From the NCBI RefSeq assembly GCF_051020765.1, contig NW_027469189.1:372001-436000 (forward strand): DNA of 64,000 nt, in the 5' to 3' direction. Source of the stretch: Lasioglossum baleicum (lineage: Eukaryota; Arthropoda; Insecta; Hymenoptera; Halictidae). The translations under genes and the position numbers were made by a program. The notes under the pieces are model-generated. The model made no database searches and was not told the origin of the DNA. It worked only from the letters and a program-made list of their open reading frames with translations. Shown piece by piece: positions 23,429 to 34,783 of the stretch. Numbering within the stretch: the stretch's first letter is position 1; the number at the start of each line of letters is the position of its first letter.

Positions 23429-24379
23429 CGGACGTGTTTTTACTCGACTAGCCTGCGGGAAGCATCCTCTTGCACGTGTTTTTACTCGACTAGCCTGCGG
23501 GATGCATCCTCTCGCACGTGTTTTTACTCGACTAGCCTGCGGGATGCATCCTCTCGCACGTGTTTTTACTCGACTAGCCTGCGGGAAGCATCCTCTTGCA
23601 CGTGTTTTTACTCGACTAGCCTGCGGGATGCATCCTCTCGCACGTGTTTTTACTCGACTAGCCTGCGGGATGCATCCTCTCGCACGTGTTTTTACTCGAC
23701 TAGCCTGCGGGAAGCATCCTCTTGCACGTGTTTTTACTCGACTAGCCTGCGGGATGCATCCTCTCGCACGTGTTTTTACTCGACTAGCCTGCGGGATGCA
23801 TCCTCTCGCACGTGTTTTTACTCGACTAGCCTGCAGGATGCATCCTCTCGCACGTGTTTTTACTCGACTAGCCTGCGGGATGCATCCTCTCGCACGTGTT
23901 TTTGCTCGGACTAGCCTGCGGGATGCATCCTCTCGCACGTGTTTTTTGCTCGACTAGCCTGCGGGATGCATCCTCTCGCACGTGTTTTTGCTCGACTAGC
24001 CTGCGGGATGCATCCTCTCGCACGTGTTTTTGCTCGACTAGCCTGCGGGATGCATCCTCTCGCACGTGTTTTTGCTCGACTAGCCTGCGGGACGCATCCT
24101 CTCGCACGTGTTTTTACTCGTCTAGCCTGCGGGATGCATCCTCTCGCACGTGTTTTTACTCGACTAGCCTGCGGGAAGCATCCTCTTGCACGTGTTTTTA
24201 CTCGACTAGCATGCGGGATGCATCCTCTCGCACGTGTTTTTACTCGACTAGCCTGCTGGGAAGCATCCTCTCGCACGTGTTTTTACTCGACTAGCCTGCG
24301 GGATGCATCCTCTAGCACGTGTTTTTACTCGACTAGCCTGCGGGATGCATCCTCTCGCACGTGTTTTTGCTCGACTAGC
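23429..24379 (+). repeat. 42-mer array, 23 units plus three bases
   Basis: Three one-base insertions: an extra G near 23909, T6 in place of T5 at 23942-23947, and an extra T near 24257. The matching array at 31661-32608 has none. Confidence 0.93.
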
Positions 24380-24472
24380 CATGCGCATCCCAAAAAACCT
24401 GCACATGCGCATCCCAAAAAACCTGCGCATGCGCATCCCACAAAACCTGCGCATGCGCATCCCACAAAACCT
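24380..24472 (+). repeat. 24-mer cluster 19, K-K-Q-Q
   Basis: First junction TGCACATGCGCA; two perfect palindromes; right flank CGGACGTG. Pairs with cluster 28. Confidence 0.95.
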
Positions 24473-24580
24473 CGGACGTGTTTTTACTCGACTAGCCTGC
24501 GGGAAGCATCCTCTTGCACGTGTTTTTACTTTACTAGCCTGCGGGATGCATCCTCTCGCACGTGTTTTTGCACGACTAGC
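24473..24580 (+). repeat. 42-mer spacer, 3 units
   Basis: One unit reads ACTTTACTAG instead of ACTCGACTAG near 24530, a two-base change inside the indel-rich patch. Confidence 0.93.
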
Positions 24581-24673
24581 CATGCGCATCCCAAAAAAAC
24601 CTGCACATGCGCATCCCAAAAAACCTGCGCATGCGCATCCCACAAACCTGCGCATGCGCATCCCACAAAACCT
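24581..24673 (+). repeat. 24-mer cluster 20, K-K-Q-Q with compensating indels
   Basis: The first K has A7 and the first Q lacks one A, so total length stays 93 bp. Two perfect palindromes. Pairs with cluster 29, which is normal. Confidence 0.93.
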
Positions 24674-24864
24674 CGGACGTGTTTTTACTCGACTAGCCTG
24701 CGGGAAGCATCCTCTTGCACGTGTTTTTACTCGACTAGCCTGCGGGAAGCATCCTCTCGCACGTGTTTTTACTCGACTAGCCTGCGGATGCATCCTCTAG
24801 CACGTGTTTTTACTCGACTAGCCTGCGGGATGCATCCTCTCGCACGTGTTTTTGCTCGACTAGC
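24674..24864 (+). repeat. 42-mer spacer, 5 units minus one base
   Basis: One G lost at CCTGCGGATG near 24786; C13A unit near 24798. Confidence 0.93.
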
Positions 24865-24957
24865 CATGCGCATCCCAAAAAACCTGCACATGCGCATCCC
24901 AAAAAACCTGCGCATGCGCATCCCACAAAACCTGCGCATGCGCATCCCACAAAACCT
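24865..24957 (+). repeat. 24-mer cluster 21, K-K-Q-Q
   Basis: First junction TGCACATGCGCA; two perfect palindromes; right flank CGGACGTG. Pairs with cluster 30. Confidence 0.95.
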
Positions 24958-25358
24958 CGGACGTGTTTTTACTCGACTAGCCTGCGGGATGCATCCTCTA
25001 GCACGTGTTTTTACTCGACTAGCCTGCGGGATGCATCCTCTCGCACGTGTTTTTACTCCACTAGCCTGCGGGATACATCCTCTCGCACGTGTTTTTGCTC
25101 GACTAGCCTGCGGGATGCATCCTCTCGCACGTGTTTTTGCTCGACTAGCCTGCGGGATGCATCCTCTCGCACGTGTTTTTGCTCGACTAGCATGCGGGAT
25201 GCATCCTCTCGCACGTGTTTTTACTCGACTAGCCTGCGGGATGCATCCTCTCGCACGTGTTTTTACTCGACTACCCTGCGGATGCATCCTCTCGCACGTG
25301 TTTTTACTCGACTACCCTGCGGGATGCATCCTCTCGCACGTGTATTTGCTCGACTAGC
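24958..25358 (+). repeat. 42-mer array, 10 units minus one base
   Basis: Contains C13A, G30C with G4A (GATACAT), a G26 run, C37A, and two G35C units. A GTGTATTTGC unit precedes the next cluster. One G is lost near 25280. Confidence 0.93.
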
Positions 25359-25404
25359 CATGCGCATCCCAAAAAAACCTGCGCATGCGCATCCCACAAA
25401 ACCT
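25359..25404 (+). repeat. 24-mer cluster 22, K-Q with A7
   Basis: 46 bp rather than 45 because K has A7 at 25371-25377. One perfect palindrome. The right flank returns to CGCACGTG. Pairs with cluster 31. Confidence 0.94.
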
Positions 25405-28400
25405 CGCACGTGTTTTTACTCGACTAGCCTGCGGGATGCATCCTCTCGCACGTGTTTTCACTCGACTAGCCTGCGGGATGCATCCTCTCGCACGTGTTTT
25501 TGCTCGACTAGCCTGCGGGATGCATCCTCTCGCACGTGTTTGTGCTCGACTAGCCTGCGGGATGCATCCTCTCGCACGTGTTTTTTACTCGACTAGCCTG
25601 CGGGATGCATCCTCTCGCACGTGTTTTTGCTCGACTAGCCTGCGGGATGCATCCTCTCGCACGTGTTTTTACTCGACTAGCCTGCGGGATGCATCCTCTC
25701 GCACGTGTTTTTGCTCGACTAGCCTGCGGGATGCATCCTCTCGCACGTGTTTTTACTCGACTAGCCTGCGGGATTCATCCTCTCGCACGTGTTTTTACTC
25801 GACTAGCCTGCGGGGTGCATCCTCTCGCACGTGTTTTTACTCGACTAGCCTGCGGGATGCATCGTCTCGCACGTGTTTTTGCTCGACTAGCCTGCGGGAT
25901 GCATCCTCTCGCACGTGTTTTTACTCGACTAGCCTGCGGGATTCATCCTCTCGCACGTGTTTTTACTCGACTAGCCTGCGGGATGCATCCTCTCGCACGT
26001 GTTTTTGCTCGACTAGCCTGCTGGAGCAATCCTCTCGCACGTGTTTTTACTCGACTAGCCTGCGGGATGCATCCTCCCGCACGTGTTTTTACTCCACTAG
26101 CCTGCGGGATACATCCTCTCGCACGTGTTTTTGCTCGACTAGCCTGCGGGATGCATCCTCTCGCACGTGTTTTTGCTCGACTAGCCTGCGGGATGCATCC
26201 TCTCGCACGTGTTTTTACTCGACTAGCCTGCGGGATGCATCCTCTCGCACGTGTTTTTGCTCGACTAGCCTGCGGGATGCATCCTCTCGCACGTGTTTTT
26301 GCTCGACTAGCCTGCGGGATGCATCCTCTCGCACGTGTTTTTGCTCGACTAGCCTGCGGGATGCATCCTCTCGCACGTGTTTTTGCTCGACTAGCCTGCG
26401 GGATGCATCCTCTCGCACGTGTTTTTGCTCGACTAGCCTGCGGGATGCATCCTCTCGCACGTGTTTTTGCTCGACTAGCCTGCGGGACGCATCCTCTCGC
26501 ACGTGTTTTTACTCGACTAGCCTGCGGGATGCATCCTCTCGCACGTGTTTTTACTCGACTAGCCTGCGGGATGCATCCTCTCGCACGTGTTTTTACTCGA
26601 CTAGCCTGCACGATGCATCCTCTCGCACGTGTTTTTACTCGACTAGCCTGCGGGATGCATCCTCTCGCACGTGTTTTTGCTCGACTAGCCTGCGGGATGC
26701 ATCCTCTCGCACGTGTTTTTGCTCGACTAGCCTGCGGGATGCATCCTCTCGCACGTGTTTTTGCTCGACTAGCCTGCTGGATGCATCCTCTCGCACGTGT
26801 TTTTGCTCGACTAGCCTGCGGGACGCATCCTCTCGCACGTGTTTTTACTCGACTAGCCTGCGGGATGCATCCTCTCGCACGTGTTTTTACTCGACTAGCC
26901 TGCGGGAAGCATCCTCTTGCACGTGTTTTTACTCGACTAGCATGCGGGATGCATCCTCTCGCACGTGTTTTTACTCGACTAGCCTGCGGGATGCATCCTC
27001 TCGCACGTGTTTTTACTCGACTAGCCTGCGGGAAGCATCCTCTTGCACGTGTTTTTACTCGACTAGCCTGCGGGATGCATCCTCTCGCACGTGTTTTTAC
27101 TCGACTAGCCTGCGGGATGCATCCTCTCGCACGTGTTTTTACTCGACTAGCCTGCGGGATGCATCCTCTTGCACGTGTTTTTACTCGACTAGCATGCGGG
27201 ATGCATCCTCTCGCACGTGTTTTTACTCGACTAGCCTGCGGGAAGCATCCTCTCGCACGTGTTTTTACTCGACTAGCCTGCGGGATGCATCCTCTCGCAC
27301 GTGTTTTTACTCGACTAGCCTGCGGGAAGCATCCTCTTGCACGTGTTTTTACTCGACTAGCCTGCGGGATGCATCCTCTCGCACGTGTTTTTACTCGACT
27401 AGCCTGCGGGATGCATCCTCTTGCACGTGTTTTTACTCGACTAGCATGCGGGATGCATCCTCTCGCACGTGTTTTTACTCGACAAGCCTGCGGGATGCAT
27501 CCTCTCGCACGTGTTTTTACTCGACTAGCCTGCGGGAAGCATCCTCTTGCACGTGTTTTTACTCGACTAGCCTGCGGGATGCATCCTCTCGCACGTGTTT
27601 TTACTCGACTAGCCTGCGGGATGCATCCTCTCGCACGTGTTTTTACTCGACTAGCCTGCGGGATGCATCCTCTTGCACGTGTTTTTACTCGACTAGCATG
27701 CGGGATGCATCCTCTCGCACGTGTTTTTACTCGACTAGCCTGCGGGAAGCATCCTCTCGCACGTGTTTTTACTCGACTAGCCTGCGGGATGCATCCTCTC
27801 GCACGTGTTTTTACTCGACTAGCCTGCGGGAAGCATCCTCTTGCACGTGTTTTTACTCGACTAGCCTGCGGGATGCATCCTCTCGCACGTGTTTTTACTC
27901 GACTAGCCTGCGGGATGCATCCTCTCGCACGTGTTTTTACTCGACTAGCCTGCGGGAAGCATCCTCTTGCACGTGTTTTTACTCGACTAGCCTGCGGGAT
28001 GCATCCTCTCGCACGTGTTTTTACTCGACTAGCCTGCGGGATGCATCCTCTCGCACGTGTTTTTACTCGACTAGCCTGCAGGATGCATCCTCTCGCACGT
28101 GTTTTTACTCGACTAGCCTGCGGGATGCATCCTCTCGCACGTGTTTTTGCTCGACTAGCCTGCGGGATGCATCCTCTCGCACGTGTTTTTGCTCGACTAG
28201 CCTGCGGGATGCATCCTCTCGCACGTGTTTTTGCTCGACTAGCCTGCGGGATGCATCCTCTCGCACGTGTTTTTGCTCGACTAGCCTGCGGGATGCATCC
28301 TCTCGCACGTGTTTTTGCTCGACTAGCCTGCGGGACGCATCCTCTCGCACGTGTTTTTACTCGTCTAGCCTGCGGGATGCATCCTCTCGCACGTGTTTTT

Positions 28401-28621
28401 ACTCGACTAGCCTGCGGGAAGCATCCTCTTGCACGTGTTTTTACTCGACTAGCATGCGGGATGCATCCTCTCGCACGTGTTTTTACTCGACTAGCCTGCG
28501 GGAAGCATCCTCTCGCACGTGTTTTTACTCGACTAGCCTGCGGGATGCATCCTCTAGCACGTGTTTTTACTCGACTAGCCTGCGGGATGCATCCTCTCGC
28601 ACGTGTTTTTGCTCGACTAGC
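25405..28621 (+). repeat. 42-mer array, 77 units plus one base
   Basis: The left 0.8 kb matches 33.6-34.4 kb and includes GTTTGTGCTC, G4T (GATTCAT), GGGGTGCAT, C9G and the GGAGCAATCC unit near 26024. The rest is segment S copy 2. The extra base is T6 at 25581-25586. Confidence 0.94.
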
Positions 28622-28735
28622 CATGCGCATCCCAAAAAACCTGCACATGCGCATCCCAAAAAACCTGCGCATGCGCATCCCACAAAACCTGCGCATGCGC
28701 ATCCCACAAAACCTCGGACGTGTTTTTACTCGACT
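26205..28735 (+). repeat. Segment type S, copy 2 (approximate ends)
   Basis: Starts with a long G26 run, T3C near 26487 and the GCACGATGC unit near 26609. It matches 38.63-41.16 kb at offset 12,426, including cluster 23 against cluster 37, and 18.56-20.45 kb at offset 7,653. Confidence 0.88.
28622..28714 (+). repeat. 24-mer cluster 23, K-K-Q-Q
   Basis: First junction TGCACATGCGCA; two perfect palindromes; right flank CGGACGTG. Copy of cluster 37 at 12,426 bp. Confidence 0.95.
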
Positions 28736-28822
28736 AGCCTGCGGGAAGCATCCTCTTGCACGTGTTTTTACTCGACTAGCCTGCGGGATGCATCCTCTCG
28801 CACGTGTTTTTGCACGACTAGC
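28715..28822 (+). repeat. 42-mer spacer, 3 units
   Basis: CGGACGTG unit, A3/T13 unit, then a unit ending GCACGACTAG. Confidence 0.93.
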
Positions 28823-28915
28823 CATGCGCATCCCAAAAAACCTGCGCATGCGCATCCCAAAAAACCTGCGCATGCACATCCCACAAAACCTGCGCATGCG
28901 CATCCCACAAAACCT
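28823..28915 (+). repeat. 24-mer cluster 24, K-K-Q-Q
   Basis: Middle junction TGCGCATGCACA; two perfect palindromes; left flank GCACGACTAG, right flank CGGACGTG. Pairs with cluster 15. Confidence 0.95.
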
Positions 28916-30157
28916 CGGACGTGTTTTTACTCGACTAGCCTGCGGGAAGCATCCTCTTGCACGTGTTTTTACTCGACTAGCCTGCGGGATGCATCCTCTC
29001 GCACGTGTTTTTACTCGACAAGCCTGCGGGATGCATCCTCTCGCACGTGTTTTTACTCGACTAGCCTGCGGGAAGCATCCTCTTGCACGTGTTTTTACTC
29101 GACTAGCCTGCGGGATGCATCCTCTCGCACGTGTTTTTACTCGACTAGCCTGCGGGATGCATCCTCTCGCACGTGTTTTTACTCGACTAGCCTGCGGGAT
29201 GCATCCTCTTGCACGTGTTTTTACTCGACTAGCATGCGGGATGCATCCTCTCGCACGTGTTTTTACTCGACTAGCCTGCGGGAAGCATCCTCTCGCACGT
29301 GTTTTTACTCGACTAGCCTGCGGGATGCATCCTCTCGCACGTGTTTTTACTCGACTAGCCTGCGGGAAGCATCCTCTTGCACGTGTTTTTACTCGACTAG
29401 CCTGCGGGATGCATCCTCTCGCACGTGTTTTTACTCGACTAGCCTGCGGGATGCATCCTCTCGCACGTGTTTTTACTCGACTAGCCTGCGGGAAGCATCC
29501 TCTTGCACGTGTTTTTACTCGACTAGCCTGCGGGATGCATCCTCTCGCACGTGTTTTTACTCGACTAGCCTGCGGGATGCATCCTCTCGCACGTGTTTTT
29601 ACTCGACTAGCCTGCAGGATGCATCCTCTCGCACGTGTTTTTACTCGACTAGCCTGCGGGATGCATCCTCTCGCACGTGTTTTTGCTCGACTAGCCTGCG
29701 GGATGCATCCTCTCGCACGTGTTTTTGCTCGACTAGCCTGCGGGATGCATCCTCTCGCACGTGTTTTTGCTCGACTAGCCTGCGGGATGCATCCTCTCGC
29801 ACGTGTTTTTGCTCGACTAGCCTGCGGGATGCATCCTCTCGCACGTGTTTTTGCTCGACTAGCCTGCGGGACGCATCCTCTCGCACGTGTTTTTACTCGT
29901 CTAGCCTGCGGGATGCATCCTCTCGCACGTGTTTTTACTCGACTAGCCTGCGGGAAGCATCCTCTTGCACGTGTTTTTACTCGACTAGCATGCGGGATGC
30001 ATCCTCTCGCACGTGTTTTTACTCGACTAGCCTGCGGGAAGCATCCTCTCGCACGTGTTTTTACTCGACTAGCCTGCGGGATGCATCCTCTAGCACGTGT
30101 TTTTACTCGACTAGCCTGCGGGATGCATCCTCTCGCACGTGTTTTTGCTCGACTAGC
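28916..30157 (+). repeat. 42-mer array, 30 units
   Basis: Matches 20684-21925 unit for unit by variant order. Confidence 0.95.
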
Positions 30158-30250
30158 CATGCGCATCCCAAAAAACCTGCACATGCGCATCCCAAAAAAC
30201 CTGCGCATGCGCATCCCACAAAACCTGCGCATGCGCATCCCACAAAACCT
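30158..30250 (+). repeat. 24-mer cluster 25, K-K-Q-Q
   Basis: Pairs with cluster 16; two perfect palindromes; right flank CGGACGTG. Confidence 0.95.
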
Positions 30251-30694
30251 CGGACGTGTTTTTACTCGACTAGCCTGCGGGAAGCATCCTCTTGCACGTG
30301 TTTTTACTCGACTAGCCTGCGGGATGCATCCTCTCGCACGTGTTTTTGCTCGACTAGCCTGCGGGATGCATCCTCTCGCACGTGTTTTTGCTCGACTAGC
30401 CTGCGGGACGCATCCTCTCGCACGTGTTTTTACTCGTCTAGCCTGCGGGATGCATCCTCTCGCACGTGTTTTTACTCGACTAGCCTGCGGGAAGCATCCT
30501 CTTGCACGTGTTTTTACTCGACTAGCATGCGGGATGCATCCTCTCGCACGTGTTTTTACTCGACTAGCCTGCGGGAAGCATCCTCTCGCACGTGTTTTTA
30601 CTCGACTAGCCTGCGGGATGCATCCTCTAGCACGTGTTTTTACTCGACTAGCCTGCGGGATGCATCCTCTCGCACGTGTTTTTGCTCGACTAGC
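30251..30694 (+). repeat. 42-mer array, 11 units
   Basis: Matches 22019-22462. Confidence 0.93.
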
Positions 30695-30787
30695 CATGCG
30701 CATCCCAAAAAACCTGCACATGCGCATCCCAAAAAACCTGCGCATGCGCATCCCACAAAACCTGCGCATGCGCATCCCACAAAACCT
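30695..30787 (+). repeat. 24-mer cluster 26, K-K-Q-Q
   Basis: Pairs with cluster 17; two perfect palindromes; right flank CGGACGTG. Confidence 0.95.
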
Positions 30788-31567
30788 CGGACGTGTTTTT
30801 ACTCGACTAGCCTGCGGGAAGCATCCTCTTGCACGTGTTTTTACTCGACTAGCCTGCGGGATGCATCCTCTCGCACGTGTTTTTACTCGACTAGCCTGCG
30901 GGAAGCATCCTCTTGCACGTGTTTTTACTCGACTAGCCTGCGGGATGCATCCTCTCGCACGTGTTTTTACTCGACTAGCCTGCGGGATGCATCCTCTCGC
31001 ACGTGTTTTTACTCGACTAGCCTGCAGGATGCATCCTCTCGCACGTGTTTTTACTCGACTAGCCTGCGGGATGCATCCTCTCGCACGTGTTTTTGCTCGA
31101 CTAGCCTGCGGGATGCATCCTCTCGCACGTGTTTTTGCTCGACTAGCCTGCGGGATGCATCCTCTCGCACGTGTTTTTGCTCGACTAGCCTGCGGGATGC
31201 ATCCTCTCGCACGTGTTTTTGCTCGACTAGCCTGCGGGATGCATCCTCTCGCACGTGTTTTTGCTCGACTAGCCTGCGGGACGCATCCTCTCGCACGTGT
31301 TTTTACTCGTCTAGCCTGCGGGATGCATCCTCTCGCACGTGTTTTTACTCGACTAGCCTGCGGGAAGCATCCTCTTGCACGTGTTTTTACTCGACTAGCA
31401 TGCGGGATGCATCCTCTCGCACGTGTTTTTACTCGACTAGCCTGCGGGAAGCATCCTCTCGCACGTGTTTTTACTCGACTAGCCTGCGGGATGCATCCTC
31501 TAGCACGTGTTTTTACTCGACTAGCCTGCGGGATGCATCCTCTCGCACGTGTTTTTGCTCGACTAGC
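30788..31567 (+). repeat. 42-mer array, 19 units
   Basis: Matches 22556-23335. Confidence 0.93.
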
Positions 31568-31660
31568 CATGCGCATCCCAAAAAACCTGCACATGCGCAT
31601 CCCAAAAAACCTGCGCATGCGCATCCCACAAAACCTGCGCATGCGCATCCCACAAAACCT
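31568..31660 (+). repeat. 24-mer cluster 27, K-K-Q-Q
   Basis: Pairs with cluster 18; two perfect palindromes; right flank CGGACGTG. Confidence 0.95.
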
Positions 31661-32608
31661 CGGACGTGTTTTTACTCGACTAGCCTGCGGGAAGCATCCT
31701 CTTGCACGTGTTTTTACTCGACTAGCCTGCGGGATGCATCCTCTCGCACGTGTTTTTACTCGACTAGCCTGCGGGATGCATCCTCTCGCACGTGTTTTTA
31801 CTCGACTAGCCTGCGGGAAGCATCCTCTTGCACGTGTTTTTACTCGACTAGCCTGCGGGATGCATCCTCTCGCACGTGTTTTTACTCGACTAGCCTGCGG
31901 GATGCATCCTCTCGCACGTGTTTTTACTCGACTAGCCTGCGGGAAGCATCCTCTTGCACGTGTTTTTACTCGACTAGCCTGCGGGATGCATCCTCTCGCA
32001 CGTGTTTTTACTCGACTAGCCTGCGGGATGCATCCTCTCGCACGTGTTTTTACTCGACTAGCCTGCAGGATGCATCCTCTCGCACGTGTTTTTACTCGAC
32101 TAGCCTGCGGGATGCATCCTCTCGCACGTGTTTTTGCTCGACTAGCCTGCGGGATGCATCCTCTCGCACGTGTTTTTGCTCGACTAGCCTGCGGGATGCA
32201 TCCTCTCGCACGTGTTTTTGCTCGACTAGCCTGCGGGATGCATCCTCTCGCACGTGTTTTTGCTCGACTAGCCTGCGGGATGCATCCTCTCGCACGTGTT
32301 TTTGCTCGACTAGCCTGCGGGACGCATCCTCTCGCACGTGTTTTTACTCGTCTAGCCTGCGGGGTGCATCCTCTCGCACGTGTTTTTACTCGACTAGCCT
32401 GCGGGAAGCATCCTCTTGCACGTGTTTTTACTCGACTAGCATGCGGGATGCATCCTCTCGCACGTGTTTTTACTCGACTAGCCTGCGGGAAGCATCCTCT
32501 CGCACGTGTTTTTACTCGACTAGCCTGCGGGATGCATCCTCTAGCACGTGTTTTTACTCGACTAGCCTGCGGGATGCATCCTCTCGCACGTGTTTTTGCT
32601 CGACTAGC
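31661..32608 (+). repeat. 42-mer array, 23 units
   Basis: Exact multiple of 42 here, against three extra bases in 23429-24379. A private GGGGTGCAT unit lies near 32363. Confidence 0.94.
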
Positions 32609-32701
32609 CATGCGCATCCCAAAAAACCTGCACATGCGCATCCCAAAAAACCTGCGCATGCGCATCCCACAAAACCTGCGCATGCGCATCCCACAAAACC
32701 T
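32609..32701 (+). repeat. 24-mer cluster 28, K-K-Q-Q
   Basis: Pairs with cluster 19; two perfect palindromes; right flank CGGACGTG. Confidence 0.95.
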
Positions 32702-32809
32702 CGGACGTGTTTTTACTCGACTAGCCTGCGGGAAGCATCCTCTTGCACGTGTTTTTACTCGACTAGCCTGCGGGATGCATCCTCTCGCACGTGTTTTTGC
32801 ACGACTAGC
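32702..32809 (+). repeat. 42-mer spacer, 3 units
   Basis: Normal ACTCGACTAG throughout, unlike 24473-24580; the last unit ends GCACGACTAG. Confidence 0.93.
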
Positions 32810-32902
32810 CATGCGCATCCCAAAAAACCTGCACATGCGCATCCCAAAAAACCTGCGCATGCGCATCCCACAAAACCTGCGCATGCGCATCCCACAAAAC
32901 CT
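32810..32902 (+). repeat. 24-mer cluster 29, K-K-Q-Q
   Basis: Pairs with cluster 20 but has normal A-tracts; two perfect palindromes; right flank CGGACGTG. Confidence 0.95.
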
Positions 32903-33094
32903 CGGACGTGTTTTTACTCGACTAGCCTGCGGGAAGCATCCTCTTGCACGTGTTTTTACTCGACTAGCCTGCGGGAAGCATCCTCTCGCACGTGTTTTTA
33001 CTCGACTAGCCTGCGGGATGCATCCTCTAGCACGTGTTTTTACTCGACTAGCCTGCGGGATGCATCCTCTCGCACGTGTTTTTGCTCGACTAGC
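32903..33094 (+). repeat. 42-mer spacer, 5 units
   Basis: Exact multiple of 42; C13A unit near 33028. Confidence 0.93.
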
Positions 33095-33187
33095 CATGCG
33101 CATCCCAAAAAACCTGCACATGCGCATCCCAAAAAACCTGCGCATGCGCATCCCACAAAACCTGCGCATGCGCATCCCACAAAACCT
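33095..33187 (+). repeat. 24-mer cluster 30, K-K-Q-Q
   Basis: Pairs with cluster 21; two perfect palindromes; right flank CGGACGTG. Confidence 0.95.
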
Positions 33188-33589
33188 CGGACGTGTTTTT
33201 ACTCGACTAGCCTGCGGGATGCATCCTCTAGCACGTGTTTTTACTCGACTAGCCTGCGGGATGCATCCTCTCGCACGTGTTTTTACTCCACTAGCCTGCG
33301 GGATACATCCTCTCGCACGTGTTTTTGCTCGACTAGCCTGCGGGATGCATCCTCTCGCACGTGTTTTTGCTCGACTAGCCTGCGGGATGCATCCTCTCGC
33401 ACGTGTTTTTGCTCGACTAGCATGCGGGATGCATCCTCTCGCACGTGTTTTTACTCGACTAGCCTGCGGGATGCATCCTCTCGCACGTGTTTTTACTCGA
33501 CTACCCTGCGGGATGCATCCTCTCGCACGTGTTTTTACTCGACTACCCTGCGGGATGCATCCTCTCGCACGTGTATTTGCTCGACTAGC
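33188..33589 (+). repeat. 42-mer array, 10 units
   Basis: Order: CGGACGTG unit, C13A, G30C, G4A, G26 run, C37A, two G35C units, GTGTATTTGC. Also present at 41366-41767 at offset 8,178. Confidence 0.93.
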
Positions 33590-33634
33590 CATGCGCATCC
33601 CAAAAAACCTGCGCATGCGCATCCCACAAAACCT
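33590..33634 (+). repeat. 24-mer cluster 31, K-Q
   Basis: Two modules, one perfect palindrome, right flank CGCACGTG. Pairs with clusters 22 and 39. Confidence 0.95.
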
Positions 33635-34666
33635 CGCACGTGTTTTTACTCGACTAGCCTGCGGGATGCATCCTCTCGCACGTGTTTTCACTCGACTAGC
33701 CTGCGGGATGCATCCTCTCGCACGTGTTTTTGCTCGACTAGCCTGCGGGATGCATCCTCTCGCACGTGTTTGTGCTCGACTAGCCTGCGGGATGCATCCT
33801 CTCGCACGTGTTTTTACTCGACTAGCCTGCGGGATGCATCCTCTCGCACGTGTTTTTGCTCGACTAGCCTGCGGGATGCATCCTCTCGCACGTGTTTTTA
33901 CTCGACTAGCCTGCGGGATGCATCCTCTCGCACGTGTTTTTGCTCGACTAGCCTGCGGGATGCATCCTCTCGCACGTGTTTTTACTCGACTAGCCTGCGG
34001 GATTCATCCTCTCGCACGTGTTTTTACTCGACTAGCCTGCGGGGTGCATCCTCTCGCACGTGTTTTTACTCGACTAGCCTGCGGGATGCATCGTCTCGCA
34101 CGTGTTTTTGCTCGACTAGCCTGCGGGATGCATCCTCTCGCACGTGTTTTTACTCGACTAGCCTGCGGGATTCATCCTCTCGCACGTGTTTTTACTCGAC
34201 TAGCCTGCGGGATGCATCCTCTCGCACGTGTTTTTGCTCGACTAGCCTGCTGGAGCAATCCTCTCGCACGTGTTTTTACTCGACTAGCCTGCGGGATGCA
34301 TCCTCCCGCACGTGTTTTTACTCCACTAGCCTGCGGGATACATCCTCTCGCACGTGTTTTTGCTCGACTAGCCTGCGGGATGCATCCTCTCGCACGTGTT
34401 TTTGCTCGACTAGCCTGCGGGATGCATCCTCTCGCACGTGTTTTTGCTCGACTAGCCTGCGGGATGCATCCTCTCGCACGTGTTTTTACTCGACTAGCCT
34501 GCGGGATGCATCCTCTCGCACGTGTTTTTGCTCGACTAGCCTGCGGGATGCATCCTCTCGCACGTGTTTTTACTCGACTAGCCTGCGGGATGCATACTCT
34601 CGCACGTGTTTTTACTCGACTACCCTGCGGGATGCATCCTCTCGCACGTGTTTTTGCATGACTAGC
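33635..34666 (+). repeat. 42-mer array, 25 units
   Basis: Twenty-five units, a length repeated at 41813-42844 and 45716-46747. Contains GTTTGTGCTC, two G4T units, C9G, GGAGCAATCC, T12C with G30C, G4A, and C8A (GCATACTC) near the right end. Confidence 0.95.
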
Positions 34667-34783
34667 CATGCGCATCCCAAAAAACCTGCGCATGCGCATC
34701 CCAAAAAACCTGCGCATGCACATCCCAAAAAACCTGCGCATGCGCATCCCACAAAACCTGCGTATGCGCATCCCACAAAACCT
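34667..34783 (+). repeat. 24-mer cluster 32, K-K-K-Q-Q
   Basis: Left flank GCATGACTAG. Junctions include TGCGCATGCACA and TGCGTATGCGCA; two perfect palindromes. Opens the diverged first copy of the 4.9-kb higher-order unit. Confidence 0.95.

Larger units (their letters stand above)
21215..23528 (+). repeat. Nested 1,410-bp and 537-bp duplications
   Basis: The stretch ending at cluster 16 (about 21215-22118) repeats at about 22625-23528, spacing 1,410 bp. Between them the G26/T3C/A31T/C13A motif plus cluster repeats at 537 bp (clusters 16 to 17). The same nest is present in the second D copy at 29.6-31.7 kb, so it predates the D duplication. Confidence 0.88.
23905..25590. other. Cluster of nine single-base indels
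   Basis: Indels: +G near 23909, +T at 23942-23947, +T near 24257, A7 at 24593-24599, one A lost near 24645, one G lost near 24786, one G lost near 25280, A7 at 25371-25377, and T6 at 25581-25586. Most are in homopolymers. The second D copy at about 32.1-33.8 kb lacks all of them. This is best read as a low-accuracy consensus patch or assembly seam; a relaxed, decaying copy is the alternative. Confidence 0.85.
20495..26205 (+). repeat. Segment type D, copy 1 (approximate ends)
   Basis: Cluster barcode (42-mers between clusters) is 30-11-19-23-3-5-10, shared with 28735-34435 at offset 8,232, shifting to 8,229 through single-base indels found only in this copy. It ends where the run of G26 units begins at 26.2 kb. 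Confidence 0.9.
28735..34435 (+). repeat. Segment type D, copy 2 (approximate ends)
   Basis: Barcode 30-11-19-23-3-5-10 between clusters 24 to 31, identical to copy 1 at 20.5-26.2 kb, with every interval an exact multiple of 42. It includes the GGAGCAATCC unit near 34253. It is the indel-free reference for copy 1. Confidence 0.9.
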
